Of a DNA stretch of 64,000 nucleotides, positions 26,190 through 35,131 are shown piece after piece. The position numbers and the translations under genes were made by a program. The notes beneath the pieces were generated by a model. That model saw nothing but the letters and a program-made list of their open reading frames with translations. It did not search any database and had not been told where the DNA came from. Position 1 is the stretch's first letter; the number at the start of each line of letters is the position of its first letter. Source of the stretch: Nocardiopsis ganjiahuensis DSM 45031 (GTDB taxonomy: Bacteria > Actinomycetota > Actinomycetes > Streptosporangiales > Streptosporangiaceae); contig NZ_ANBA01000001.1 in the NCBI RefSeq assembly GCF_000341085.1, positions 88,182 to 152,181 of the forward strand. Reading direction: 5' to 3'.

Positions 26190-29147
26190 TCACCTCCCGC
26201 CGGAGAACTCGTAGACGAGCTGGTAGGTGGGCCGGTTCTGCCACGCGATCGGCCACATGCCGATGCCGCCCACCGCCTGGTGGATCACCGTGTCCGCACA
26301 GAGCTGGTCACCTGCCGAGCAGTGCTCGTCACCGGGGTAGACCTCGCCCGCCGGGGTCGCCGCCGCCTCGGCGAGGCTGTCCAGCAGGACCGTGCGGCAG
26401 GAGTCGACCTCGCCCTCACCGCAGTAGACCCGGTCGCCGAGGGTGCCCTCCACGTCCTGGCCCAGGACCGCACGCAGGTCCTTGTGCGCGTAGGACCACC
26501 AGCCGTACTGGAAGGACGAGCCGCGGTGCGGCTGGCTCTGGTTGACGCTGCCGGGTGCACCGCCGCCGATCGCCCCCGAGGGGGACTCGTCGGTCTGGAC
26601 GGCCCGGGTCAGCTGCGTGTACAGGTCCTCGCCCAGGCCCGGCTCGAACTGCGCCCGGACCAGCCGCGGCCACCAGGCGTCCAGCACGCGGATGGCGTCC
26701 GCGTGGTCGTAGTACCCGGCGTCGCGTCGGGGTTCGCGGCGCAGGGAACCGGAGTCGGACCAGGCGCGCAGGGCCTCGACCGTCCCGGCGAGTTCGGGGT
26801 CCTCCACGGCCTCGGTGTCGATGACCTCCAAGAGCAGCGGGAGTACCTGTTCGGCACGCAGGTCGGCGACCCCGGCCTCCATCATCGTCGCGGTGAGCGA
26901 GGCCGGCGTGAACCGGTGCCCCTCCCCGATCAGCCCGGCGACCCTCGTGTCCAGGAGGTCGTTGCGGTGCACGGAACCGGTGGACCAGCCCGAGGTGTAC
27001 CCCTGGGCGGGCTTGTTGTTCCAGTTGACGATGTAGTCGGGGTTGATCTCCTGCGGGTGGTCCGACTGCGGGTGGTAGTCGGCCTCGTTGGTGGCCGGGT
27101 CCCAACCGGACCAGCCGGAGTCGGAGTAGGCGTCGATGGGCAGGTTCGGGTTGGTGCCCTCGGACCGGACCGGGTTGGCCCCGGAGTTGATGAAGGCGAT
27201 GTCGGCGTCGTCCACGTAGTGCCAGTTGAACGCGTACCCGATGTCGGCCGCCGCCTGGGTGAAGGTCTCGGCCGAGGTGACCGCGCCGGGGTCGTTGAAC
27301 TGCTGGAAGCCGAGGATGGAGTCGACCTCGCGCATGTAGGTGGACCGCAGCTCGGTGAAGGCCACCGGGGAGCCGTCCACGGTGGCGAACGACCGCACCA
27401 GACCGAACTCGGACCGCAGGGAGGTCAGGGTGTAGCCCCCGGCCGCGGTCCCGTCGGCGATCGTGGGCGTCCAGTCGTTGCTGACGCTCAGCGCCTCGAG
27501 GTCCGTGCACTCCCCCTCGCTGTCGACGTAGGCGCGCGAGGCGGTGGAGGGTTCGGAGCCGTCGGTCTCGCACAGCTCCACCGCGAACGTGTCGGTGATG
27601 TCCTGGCCCGCCGAGGTGGCGCTCCAGGCGTAGTCGACGCCGCGGCCCATCTGCACGTAGAAGCTCACCCCCGCGAAGGAGGCGCCCCGGGCACTGATGC
27701 CGGGCCCCTGCAGCTCCTGGAGCATGAGGAGCTGCGGGGAGAAGTAGCCGGTCTGGGGTCCCATGACCGCGACGGGGTTGCCGCTCTCGGTGTGGGCTCC
27801 CGAGACCAGCAGGGCGTTGGACATGCCGCGCGGATCCATGAACCCCTCGGGCAGGACGCCGTCGTCGAAGACACCCTCCGCGGCGGACAGGTCCCCGTCC
27901 TCGACCATCTGGTCGAGCTCGGCCTGCTGCTCCTCGGGGAGCTCCTCGACGGTGGGTGCGTCCGGGGCGGGTGCCTCCGTGTCCTCGGTCGCGGCACGGG
28001 GCTCGGGCGCGACCTCGGAGGCCGCTGATCCGTACTCGTCGTGGACGATGCTGTAGGGCTCGACCGAACCCGGGTCGGGCGCGACCTCGCCGACCGGGTC
28101 GTCGGAGGTCTGGGCGTAGGGGAACTCGCCGTCGACGCTGACCACGGCCTCCGGGTCGTTCTCCATGCGCCAGGCGTGCCAGAGTTCGAGCCCCTCCTCC
28201 TCGCCGTAGCGGTCCTGGAAGTTGGCGAGCACGATCGCGGCCTGGACCTCGCCTCCGCCACCGCCGCCGAAGATGCCGCCGACCATCGCGGCGATGCCCA
28301 CGACGTCGGTCTGCGTGAAGTGCTCGATCTCCCCGGAGTTGGTGATGGCGTCCTTGTGGCCGGTCAGGACGTACTCGCCCGGGAAGTAGCGGCCGCTGTC
28401 GGCCTCGTCGATGTAGCTGTTGACGCCCTCGAGGTAGGCGTCGACGTCGGCGAGGGCCTGCTCCCCGCGTTCTCCGCTGTCGGCGACCCGGTCGACCTGG
28501 GCCTGTTTGTCCTCCTCGGTGTAGGGCGCGGTGCCCCACAGGTCCTGTTCGAGGCCCCGGTTGCCCTCGGCGCCCCCGGCGAAGGAGGTGAGTTCGCCGC
28601 GGCCGACCCGGCGCAGGACGTCCATGAGGAAGAGCCGGTCCTCGCCGGCGGCGTACCCGGCACCGAACATGGTGCCCTCGCGGGTGGTGCCCTGGATGTG
28701 CGGGATGCCGTGCTGCTTGTCCCGGGTGATCGTGACGTCGTCGCGCGGCCGGTACTCGCGGTCGACGTCGCCCTCGTCGACACCGAAGCTCGCGTCGACG
28801 AAGAAGTCGTCGAGGCCCTCCTCGGTGAGGCCGTCGTAGTGGTGCACGAGGTTGTCGTACATGTCCAGCTGGCTGGAGGAGTGCTTGGGCCGGGTGCCGA
28901 AGACCTGGTGGCCCAGGATCTCGACCAGGGTGGCGCTGCCGTTCTGGCCGGGCGGAAGGATGTCGCGGCAGCCGGCGGGGGCGCAGTAGTCCTCGACGGC
29001 GGGTTCGGCCAGGGCCGGTGCGGCGGGCAGGGCGGCGACCGTGGACGCCGTGATCGTGAGGGCCGCGCCCACGGCACCGGTGCGGAGTCTCGCTCGGAGA
29101 GAGGGGGATCGCGGGGGCGCGGAGGGGGGACGGAGGAAGGGGAGCAT
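26190..29147 (-). CDS. Secreted penicillin-acylase-family Ntn hydrolase
   Basis: A 985-residue precursor. The N-terminal signal peptide ends near PAAPALAEP (residues ~40-50). The alpha chain follows with DKQHGIPHIQG and GYAAGEDRLFLMDV. An Asp/Glu/Pro-rich spacer leads to the self-cleavage point before Ser443 (MSNALLVSG), where the beta chain with its N-terminal Ser nucleophile begins. Family relatives hydrolyse amides such as beta-lactam side chains, cyclic lipopeptide acyl groups or acyl-homoserine lactones. The substrate cannot be told from sequence. A 12-bp hairpin after the stop suggests a single-gene transcript. Confidence 0.88.
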   Translation of the reverse strand: MLPFLRPPSAPPRSPSLRARLRTGAVGAALTITASTVAALPAAPALAEPAVEDYCAPAGCRDILPPGQNGSATLVEILGHQVFGTRPKHSSSQLDMYDNLVHHYDGLTEEGLDDFFVDASFGVDEGDVDREYRPRDDVTITRDKQHGIPHIQGTTREGTMFGAGYAAGEDRLFLMDVLRRVGRGELTSFAGGAEGNRGLEQDLWGTAPYTEEDKQAQVDRVADSGERGEQALADVDAYLEGVNSYIDEADSGRYFPGEYVLTGHKDAITNSGEIEHFTQTDVVGIAAMVGGIFGGGGGGEVQAAIVLANFQDRYGEEEGLELWHAWRMENDPEAVVSVDGEFPYAQTSDDPVGEVAPDPGSVEPYSIVHDEYGSAASEVAPEPRAATEDTEAPAPDAPTVEELPEEQQAELDQMVEDGDLSAAEGVFDDGVLPEGFMDPRGMSNALLVSGAHTESGNPVAVMGPQTGYFSPQLLMLQELQGPGISARGASFAGVSFYVQMGRGVDYAWSATSAGQDITDTFAVELCETDGSEPSTASRAYVDSEGECTDLEALSVSNDWTPTIADGTAAGGYTLTSLRSEFGLVRSFATVDGSPVAFTELRSTYMREVDSILGFQQFNDPGAVTSAETFTQAAADIGYAFNWHYVDDADIAFINSGANPVRSEGTNPNLPIDAYSDSGWSGWDPATNEADYHPQSDHPQEINPDYIVNWNNKPAQGYTSGWSTGSVHRNDLLDTRVAGLIGEGHRFTPASLTATMMEAGVADLRAEQVLPLLLEVIDTEAVEDPELAGTVEALRAWSDSGSLRREPRRDAGYYDHADAIRVLDAWWPRLVRAQFEPGLGEDLYTQLTRAVQTDESPSGAIGGGAPGSVNQSQPHRGSSFQYGWWSYAHKDLRAVLGQDVEGTLGDRVYCGEGEVDSCRTVLLDSLAEAAATPAGEVYPGDEHCSAGDQLCADTVIHQAVGGIGMWPIAWQNRPTYQLVYEFSGGR

Positions 29148-29423
29148 GTGCGGTCACCACCTGGGGGTGCGGGCGATGGATCTGCCGCATGTTACGCACG
29201 GGTAAGGAAATCGCGAAAGACTTTCATGTTTTCCGCTCCGAAGTGGTTCGCGGTACCCGAAACCCCGTGTTTACAGTGACCCACACCACACCAGGGAAAA
29301 TCCATACACGCACCCCGTACCGCCCTCGCCACTCAGGGTTCAACATGGCCACATCCGGCCACAACCCGGCTCCCTTGGGTGCGGAGAGTCAGACACCCGG
29401 TCTCCTTTGGCACAATCACCCCC

Positions 29424-29939
29424 ATGAACCAGTACCCCGATCCCCCTCAGGGCGAGCCCTGGCAGCAGCCCAACCACGGAAACCCCGGATGGGGACCGCC
29501 GCCCGAACAGCAGACCGGCGGCCAGCTCGAGCCCTACGGCTCCCCCACCGGCGGCTACTCGCCGCTCGGTCCGGGCGGCCCCCAGGGGCACAGCGAGGCC
29601 ACCCTCGACACCATCGGGGACATCGCGATCACGCAGACCAGCGTGATCACCCCGTCCGGCCGCTTCCCCATCAAGGGCAGCGTGTGGACCATGTCCGACA
29701 TGACCCGGACCGAACAGTCGATCCCCGTCTGGGCGATCATCGTCGCGATCCTGTTCATCTGGACCTGCCTGCTCAGCCTGCTCTTCCTCCTCATCAAGGA
29801 GACCAAGACGACCGGGCACGTCCAGGTCACGGTCCAGGGCGGCGGGCACTACCACGCCACCCAGATCATGGTGGCCAACCAGGCCTACGTGCAGCACGTC
29901 AGCCAGCAGGTCAACTACGCGCGTTCCCTCGCCGCCTGA
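29424..29939 (+). CDS. Hypothetical single-pass membrane protein
   Basis: A 171-residue protein with a Pro/Gln-rich cytoplasmic head (PDPPQGEPWQQPN). The middle part holds a stretch like a short beta-rich domain (DTIGDIAITQTSVITPSGRFPIKGS). One transmembrane helix follows (WAIIVAILFIWTCLLSLLFLLI, ~residues 109-130), then a small C-terminal domain with TGHVQVTVQGGGHYH. I do not recognise a function. No Shine-Dalgarno precedes the ATG; instead a -10-like cacaat ends about nine bases before it, so the mRNA may be leaderless. Confidence 0.7.
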   Translation: MNQYPDPPQGEPWQQPNHGNPGWGPPPEQQTGGQLEPYGSPTGGYSPLGPGGPQGHSEATLDTIGDIAITQTSVITPSGRFPIKGSVWTMSDMTRTEQSIPVWAIIVAILFIWTCLLSLLFLLIKETKTTGHVQVTVQGGGHYHATQIMVANQAYVQHVSQQVNYARSLAA

Positions 29940-30087
29940 TCCACCGGTCCGCGCGGCCGTTCCGGCCCGAGGAGGCTTCCAGGCCCTGAGCGGTCCAGCG
30001 CCGGAAACACCCCGGAACGCCAAGCACCCGGGTTCCTGGAGGGCCCCGACCCCCAGAACACCCCCAGCCGTACCGGCACGAGAGCCC

Positions 30088-30129
30088 GGGCGTACCCGGC
30101 GGGATGCCGGCATCCCGCCGGGTACGCCC
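30088..30129. terminator. 42-bp perfect palindrome between convergent genes
   Basis: Positions 30088-30108 are perfectly complementary to 30109-30129 with no loop bases (arm begins GGGCGTACCCGGCGGGATGC). It sits between the convergent 29424 gene and cobD and would fold as a strong hairpin in transcripts from either strand. Confidence 0.75.
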
Positions 30130-30197
30130 CCTCCAGCCGCCACACCAACACCCATCGGGACCTCACGGTCCGCCAGGTCGCACCGCTCCCGGAACGC

Positions 30198-31094
30198 TCA
30201 TCGAAGCACCGCGACCAACAACGCACCCAGGTTCACCGTTCGGGCCAGCCTGACCGCCCTTCGGATGTCCCCCACCGCCACCGGGGGCCCCTCCCCCATC
30301 GACGGACGCCTCTCCACCCGGTCCCCGTACGTGTTGACCCCGCCCAGGGTCCGGCCGAGCGCCCCGGCGAACGCGGCCTCGCACTGCCCGGAGTTGGGGC
30401 TCGGGTGCGCCCCGCGGTCCCTGCGCCACACCCGCCACGCCTCAGCGGGGCTTCCACCCACCGCCGGCGCCGCCAGCACCGTCAGGAGCGCGGTCAACCG
30501 CGAGGGCGCCCACCCGGCCACGTCGTCCAACCGGGCGGCGGCCTTCCCGAACCGCTCGTACCTCTCGTTCCGGTGCCCGACCATCGCGTCCAGGGTGTTC
30601 ACCGCCCGAAAGCCCACCGAACCGCCCACCCCGCACAGCGAACCCCACACCAGCGGTCCCACCACGGCGTCCGAGGTGTTCTCCGCCACGGACTCCACCA
30701 CGGCCCGGGCGACCCCGGCCTCGTCCAGAGAGGCGACCTCGCGGCCGCAGAGTCCGCCCACCAGCGTCCGCGCCCGCTCCAGGTCCCCACTCTCCAGGGC
30801 GTCCGCGACCTTCTCCGCCTCACGCCCGAGCATGCTGCCGCCCAGCACCGCCCACGTGGCCGCCGCGACCAACGCCGGATGCCGCATCCGCGATCCCGCC
30901 AGAACGACCGGCAGCACGAGCGCGCCCGCGTACAGCGCCCCCACCCCCACCGAGTCCCGGTAGAGCCACTTCTCCACACGCCCGGCCCCAGCCCCGAACA
31001 ACGCCACCGGATGCCCCCTGCGGGGATCCGGAACCGCCCTGTCCAGCAGGAATCCGGCCACCAGTCCCTGTCTCCGCTCCCCGGTCAACAGCAC
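30198..31094 (-). CDS. cobD: Adenosylcobinamide-phosphate synthase CobD/CbiB
   Basis: A 298-residue polytopic membrane protein of the CobD/CbiB family. Recognisable stretches are DPRRGHPVALFG, VVESVAENTSDAVVGPLVWG, RAVNTLDAMVGHRNERYERFG, ARLDDVAGWAPSRLTA and HPSPNSGQCEAAFAGALG. It joins an aminopropanol arm to adenosylcobyric acid. Together with the BluB-CobT gene it shows that this genome completes B12 assembly. No cobalamin riboswitch is visible upstream. It diverges from the 31196 micro-ORF. Confidence 0.92.
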   Translation of the reverse strand: MLLTGERRQGLVAGFLLDRAVPDPRRGHPVALFGAGAGRVEKWLYRDSVGVGALYAGALVLPVVLAGSRMRHPALVAAATWAVLGGSMLGREAEKVADALESGDLERARTLVGGLCGREVASLDEAGVARAVVESVAENTSDAVVGPLVWGSLCGVGGSVGFRAVNTLDAMVGHRNERYERFGKAAARLDDVAGWAPSRLTALLTVLAAPAVGGSPAEAWRVWRRDRGAHPSPNSGQCEAAFAGALGRTLGGVNTYGDRVERRPSMGEGPPVAVGDIRRAVRLARTVNLGALLVAVLR

Positions 31095-31195
31095 CCCTCA
31101 CCCTCGCCAAACCACAGCAAACCCGCGTTTGCCACGCAATGTATTCGCCCATACACCCAGAGCGGCCGTACAGTCGTCCCAGAGAGGGAGGACTC

Positions 31196-31252
31196 ATGCT
31201 GTTCACCGTGGCATCGCTGATGATCCTGGCAGGTCAGTGGTGGGTCTTCTGA
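31196..31252 (+). CDS. 18-codon hydrophobic micro-ORF
   Basis: ATG to TGA encodes MLFTVASLMILAGQWWVF, long enough for one short membrane helix, with a Trp-Trp end. A strong gggagg lies six bases upstream. A plausible promoter (ttgcca, 16 bp, atacac) starts near 31129, and a 6-bp hairpin follows at 31264. No gene follows until the tRNA, so it looks like a free-standing small-protein gene. I do not recognise it. Confidence 0.5.
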   Translation: MLFTVASLMILAGQWWVF

Positions 31253-31263
31253 CCTCCCAGGCC

Positions 31264-31279
31264 GCCCCACACCTGGGGC
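31264..31279 (+). terminator. Small hairpin after the micro-ORF
   Basis: GCCCCA pairs with TGGGGC around a 4-base loop, 12 bases past the micro-ORF stop codon. Confidence 0.4.
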
Positions 31280-31567
31280 GACCCCCGGACTTCGCGAAAC
31301 GCCAGCGGTACAGCAGCGCACCAGGGGTTAATCACCGGTAACGTGGGGCGCGAGGCCCATAGAGACCGATTTGGTGGAACGCGCGTGGTAACGAGACGCA
31401 ACTACGAATCACCGTAGTTGGTGAGGCTTTGCCCTCCCTTGGGCGACATCTGACGAATACCCTAGAATGTCTCCCCAGGGACACCAGCAGCACGCCCCCT
31501 CGGCCCGAACCCCACGATCGGTCACAAGCTGATCACGCACTGCCACAAAGGGCCACAATTAAATCAG

Positions 31568-31643
31568 GCACCCGTAGCTCAGTGGATAGAGCATCGGACT
31601 TCTAATCCGACGGTCGCAGGTTCGAATCCTGCCGGGTGCGCCA
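31568..31643 (+). tRNA. tRNA-Arg (anticodon UCU)
   Basis: The acceptor arm GCACCCG (31568-31574) pairs with CGGGTGC (31633-31639), followed by discriminator G and an encoded CCA. The anticodon stem TCGGA/TCCGA encloses the loop CTTCTAA, giving anticodon TCT, which reads AGA. The T arm is GCAGG-TTCGAAT-CCTGC. The 3' half, from the anticodon loop on, is the attachment site of the downstream elements. Confidence 0.97.
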
Positions 31644-31658
31644 CAAAACCCCAGGTCA
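31599..31658 (+). repeat. att site 1 (left end of element 1)
   Basis: Sixty bases from the anticodon loop through the tRNA end and 15 bases beyond. They recur at 56811-56870 (59/60) and 60522-60582 (61/61 when extended one base left). Confidence 0.92.
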
Positions 31659-31700
31659 AACCGGTCTTATCGCGGCACCTCAGACATTCCCCAAAACTGA

Positions 31701-31729
31701 TGGGGCCAGGATGGGGCCGAGGTGGGGCC
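31701..31729. promoter_or_regulatory. Arm-type integrase sites, left end of element 1
   Basis: TGGGGCC occurs three times at exact 11-bp spacing (31701, 31712, 31723), one helical turn apart, between att 1 and the integrase stop. Confidence 0.6.
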
Positions 31730-31758
31730 AGCCCTCGACGTACCCTTCGTGCCCTCCT

Positions 31759-32665
31759 TCACCGATGGGCTCTGCCCGCATCGCGCAGCACCAGCCACGC
31801 CGTGCGCTCCGCCGCTTCCCGCGCCACCTGGGGCAACACCGTGGAATAGGTATCCGCCGTCAAGACGATGCTCGCGTGCCCCAGCATTGCCTGGACCACC
31901 TTCAGCTCCGCCCCCGCCGTCAACGCCAGCGTCGCCGCACCATGGCGCAAGTCGTGTAACCGCACCGGCGGTAACCCGCTGGAGGTGTTCAGCTTCCGGA
32001 ACAGGCGCGACAACCGCTCCGGAGCACCCCGCAGAGCGGTGAAAACCAACCCCGCTGATCCCACACCCGCCCCTGGCCCTGTGCTTCCTGCTGGTGCCAC
32101 TGGTGCCACTGGTGCCGACGCAACACCCCCGAAGTGGTGTGATCCACCGACAGCATCCGCTGACTCGCCGAGCTCTCGGAAGCCAGCTCCACCAGCCTGC
32201 CCTGGTGGGACTGCAGCTGGCGCTACTCGCACCGTCCCCGCACCAGATCGATCTCTGGCCAGCGCAGCCCCCCCGTCATCACCGCCAGGTGAAACAACGC
32301 GTACAACCGGTCCTCGCGAACGTGGTCCAAGAACACGCGGGTCTGCTCCACCGTCCACACCGCCACCACCGGCCGCACCCCCTGGCCGGACTCGAGGCCA
32401 ACAACCCCTCCCGCACCGCAGTGTTCAACGCCGCCCGCAACGTGGCCCCCACCCGCTGCGCTGTCGCCGCCGACAAAACCCCGTAGGCGACCTGTGCTGA
32501 GCAATGGAGGCGAATGCCTGCGCCACCACGCCGGGAGTCAGCTCCTCCAGAACCAGACCGCCCAAGTGGGGTTGGAGGTGGCGGTGGATGTGTTCGGCGA
32601 ACTCGTCCGGGTCGACGGCCGCAGCCCGGTACGGGTAGCCGACCAGTGCTCCAACCGCACCCCAC
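31759..32665 (-). pseudogene. int: Tyrosine site-specific integrase, decayed
   Basis: The C-terminal catalytic part is intact in one frame (HDLRHGAATLAL, MLGHASIVLTADTYS with the active Tyr, AAERTAWLVLRDAG). The upstream part lies in other frames: EELTPGVVAQAFASIAQ, then ATLRAALNTAVREGLLA. The first Arg box has a deletion (TGGLRWPEIDLVRGR, against TGLRRGEIVGLRWEDVDL in the second element's copy), and the N-terminus is missing. At least two frameshifts separate the pieces. It cannot make a working recombinase. Confidence 0.85.
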
Positions 32666-32832
32666 CGTTAGCCGCCAGGAACAGCAAGGACGTACTGAAG
32701 ATCCGCGCTTCCCTGCTCCGGAGGCCGGACCATGCTAGGGATCCGGCCCCAGCAGGCCCTCCTGTCACAGGCCTGCTCTAGAGTCCCGCATCGGTAGACG
32801 ATGCCCTCCACTTCTCCAGGGAGCCCCGAACC

Positions 32833-33630
32833 GTGCCGGACCCGAGGCCTACCACCACGGCCCAGGATGTACTCGACCACTTCGCCCGCACCCCCGGAAC
32901 CGAGCGCGAGTACAGGGCCTGGGCCGGCTACAGACCCGGAGTCACCGAGCGCGTCATGGCCCACGACTCCCGCGCCGTCTACGGGGTCTCCTCCTCCGAC
33001 GTGGAGAAAGTGACCTCCGACCACCCGCTCGGTGACATCAGATCCCGGAACGCCTACAAGTTCAAAGGCGTCGCCGACTGGCGGCCCGGCTTCGCGTTCA
33101 CCCACCTCTTCCACTTCGCCCTGGAGCAGGTCGGCGGGGTCTTCTCCTTCCAGGATTTCCGTACCTGGGCAGGTGAGCCGGACAGGAGGTGGATGATCTG
33201 GGACCCCGCTCACAAGAAGGTCCGCGAGGAACAGCAGCGGGCCGGCGCCGACTGGTATGAGGTGCGCGATGCCATGAGCTGGCGGGTGGGCCTCTTCTAC
33301 TACTCGTTCCTGCGCGAGCTCTACACGGTGGCACGCCTGCGCGAAGCCGGGCTGGACATGCGCGTGCACCCCTTGGCCGACGCGCTCTTCCGAGCCGACG
33401 CCTGGCACGGCCGCGTGGTGTTCGAGATGCACGTAGCCAACACGAGGTACCGCTCCGGAGGCGCAGGACGCAAGACGAGCGCTCAGGACATCCTGGCCCC
33501 CGGGCGCCCGGACCTGCGGTTCGTCTCCTTGGAGATGGAGAAGCAGCGCGCCTTCGGGCGCGTCCACCTTCCCGAGGAGGCGCAGCTGCAGGACTGCGCT
33601 GAGCGGATCCGGGCGGCCACGGCCTCCTGA
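32833..33630 (+). CDS. Unrecognised 265-residue protein next to the NaeI-type nuclease
   Basis: The GTG start has a gggag site upstream. The protein is soluble and rich in aromatic residues and Arg. A conserved-looking core is HPLADALFRADAWHGRVVFEMHVANTRY, with spaced acidic residues that could form a nuclease-like site, but no PD-(D/E)XK motif is clear. It lies 47 bp before the NaeI-type gene on the same strand and probably belongs to that operon, as a second nuclease, a specificity or a control factor. I cannot assign a family. Confidence 0.6.
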   Translation: MPDPRPTTTAQDVLDHFARTPGTEREYRAWAGYRPGVTERVMAHDSRAVYGVSSSDVEKVTSDHPLGDIRSRNAYKFKGVADWRPGFAFTHLFHFALEQVGGVFSFQDFRTWAGEPDRRWMIWDPAHKKVREEQQRAGADWYEVRDAMSWRVGLFYYSFLRELYTVARLREAGLDMRVHPLADALFRADAWHGRVVFEMHVANTRYRSGGAGRKTSAQDILAPGRPDLRFVSLEMEKQRAFGRVHLPEEAQLQDCAERIRAATAS

Positions 33631-33677
33631 CCTTCGCCCCTCCCCCTTGCTCCCGGGGAGCGGCTAGCCTTCGAGGC

Positions 33678-34643
33678 GTGCACGACTCCGAACTCCCCTT
33701 CCAGGAACTCCCACCGCCGGTCACCCACGCCCCCGGCTGGGAAGGCGACTGCGAGCTGGAGAAGACCGCCGACCACCTGGCCTCGCTGGACCCCGACGGC
33801 AGCCGGATCGCAGCAGCGCTGCGGCGGACCTTCGACATGCTCCTGGACGGGCAGCACACCGGCCGCTACCGGTGGGATCAGCTCTACAAGACCGAGAAGA
33901 CCCACTTCGGGACCCTGGTGGAGATCAACCTCCAGCGCGAGTTCGACTTCCCCGGCGGCAACGTGCTCGACTACTGCATCAACGGCACAGAAGTCGACTG
34001 CAAGTACTCCCAGGACCTCGCCCGCTGGATGGTCCCCCCGGAAGCAGTAGGCGAGCTCTGCCTGGGGCTGTGGGCCAGCGACAGAGAGTCCCTCTGGTCC
34101 GCAGGGCTGTTCCGCGCACACGACCACCTGCTCGGCAAGGGCGGGAATCGTGACGCCAAGCGCACCCTGTCCAAGGAGGGCCGCGAAACGGTGACATGGC
34201 TCTTCTACGAGAAGCCCCTGCCGGTCAACGTGCTGCTGCGCCTGCCCCCGGAGGACGTGGAAGCGGTGTTCGCCCCGGGCTCGGGGTCCGCACGCGTGTG
34301 CGAGCTGTTCCGACGCGCCCAGGGCCTGCCCGTGAGAAGGGCTGTGGTGGCCACCGTGGCCCAGCAGGAGGACTACATGAAGCGCGTGCGCGGCAACGGC
34401 GGCGCCCGCAGCACCCTGCGTGCCGAGGGCATCGTCATCCTGGGCCAGTACACCACCCACTGCGCGATCGCTAAGGCCCTCGGGCTGGTCGAGCCCGGGC
34501 CCGGCGAGTTCGTCTCCGCCCGCCTCGCCCCCGCCGACAGCGACACGGCAGAGGTCCCCCGGGCTTTCATCGACGGATCCTGGTGGCGCCTGGCCCGCGC
34601 CGAGGACCCGACCTGCCCTGCCCCGCTGCTACCGAAGGTATGA
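33678..34643 (+). CDS. NaeI-family type II restriction endonuclease
   Basis: A 321-residue NaeI-type enzyme. The catalytic core is GTLVEINLQREF (Glu), then VLDY (Asp) and EVDCKYS (Asp-x-Lys), in the order and spacing of NaeI. NaeI is a type IIE enzyme that cuts GCCGGC and needs a second bound site. It has a Cap/HTH-like second domain, which would be the C-terminal ~150 residues here. The same target site is inferred, not shown. Its stop overlaps the vsr start (ATGA), and a C5 methyltransferase gene converges just beyond, completing an R-Vsr-M module. Confidence 0.88.
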   Translation: MHDSELPFQELPPPVTHAPGWEGDCELEKTADHLASLDPDGSRIAAALRRTFDMLLDGQHTGRYRWDQLYKTEKTHFGTLVEINLQREFDFPGGNVLDYCINGTEVDCKYSQDLARWMVPPEAVGELCLGLWASDRESLWSAGLFRAHDHLLGKGGNRDAKRTLSKEGRETVTWLFYEKPLPVNVLLRLPPEDVEAVFAPGSGSARVCELFRRAQGLPVRRAVVATVAQQEDYMKRVRGNGGARSTLRAEGIVILGQYTTHCAIAKALGLVEPGPGEFVSARLAPADSDTAEVPRAFIDGSWWRLARAEDPTCPAPLLPKV

Positions 34644-35131
34644 ACCCGATGGACGAAACCGCAGGGGCCGGAGAATGGGCGGCTCCGGAGGGGTCATGGG
34701 CCTCCTCGGCCGCGAACAGGCGCAGCATGCGCGCCAACCGCAGCCGCGACACCAAGCCGGAGGTCGCCCTGCGCCGTCTGGTGCATGCCGCCGGACTGCG
34801 CTACCGGGTCGCAGCCAAACCCCTGCCGAAGATGCGGCGCACCGCCGACCTGCTCTTCCGCCCGGTCCGGGTGGCTGTGTTCGTGGACGGGTGCTTCTGG
34901 CACGGCTGTCCCGACCACTTCGTCTTCCCCAAGACCAATCCGGCGTATTGGGAGGAGAAGATCGCGGGCAACACCCGCCGCGACCGCGACACCGACACGC
35001 GTTTGCAGGAAGCCGGGTGGCTGGTACTGCGCTTCTGGGAGCACCAGGACCCGGCTTCCTGTGCCGAGACAGTGGTCGGGGCCGTCTCAGCCCGTAAGGC
35101 TGAGCTGGCGCGGCCCCGCCTCGACCAGTAG
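34640..35131 (+). CDS. vsr: Very short patch repair endonuclease Vsr
   Basis: A 163-residue Vsr protein. Family motifs are MRANRSRDTKPEVALRRLVH, FVDGCFWHGCPDH and the NTRRDRDTDTRLQEAGW helix. It nicks beside T:G mismatches that arise when 5-methylcytosine deaminates, and it usually accompanies a C5 methyltransferase, as here. The ATG overlaps the NaeI stop, so the two are translationally coupled. The 3' end overlaps the convergent methyltransferase by 45 bp. Confidence 0.93.
   Translation: MNPMDETAGAGEWAAPEGSWASSAANRRSMRANRSRDTKPEVALRRLVHAAGLRYRVAAKPLPKMRRTADLLFRPVRVAVFVDGCFWHGCPDHFVFPKTNPAYWEEKIAGNTRRDRDTDTRLQEAGWLVLRFWEHQDPASCAETVVGAVSARKAELARPRLDQ

Noticed and set aside
29192..29205. TTACGCACGGGTAA as a second BldD box
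   Set aside because: The half-sites are 6 bp apart instead of 5, and the inner bases do not fit the consensus.
31400..31419. AACTACG/CGTAGTT hairpin as an attenuator before the tRNA
   Set aside because: A 7-bp stem with no T-run and no leader ORF; too weak to support a claim.
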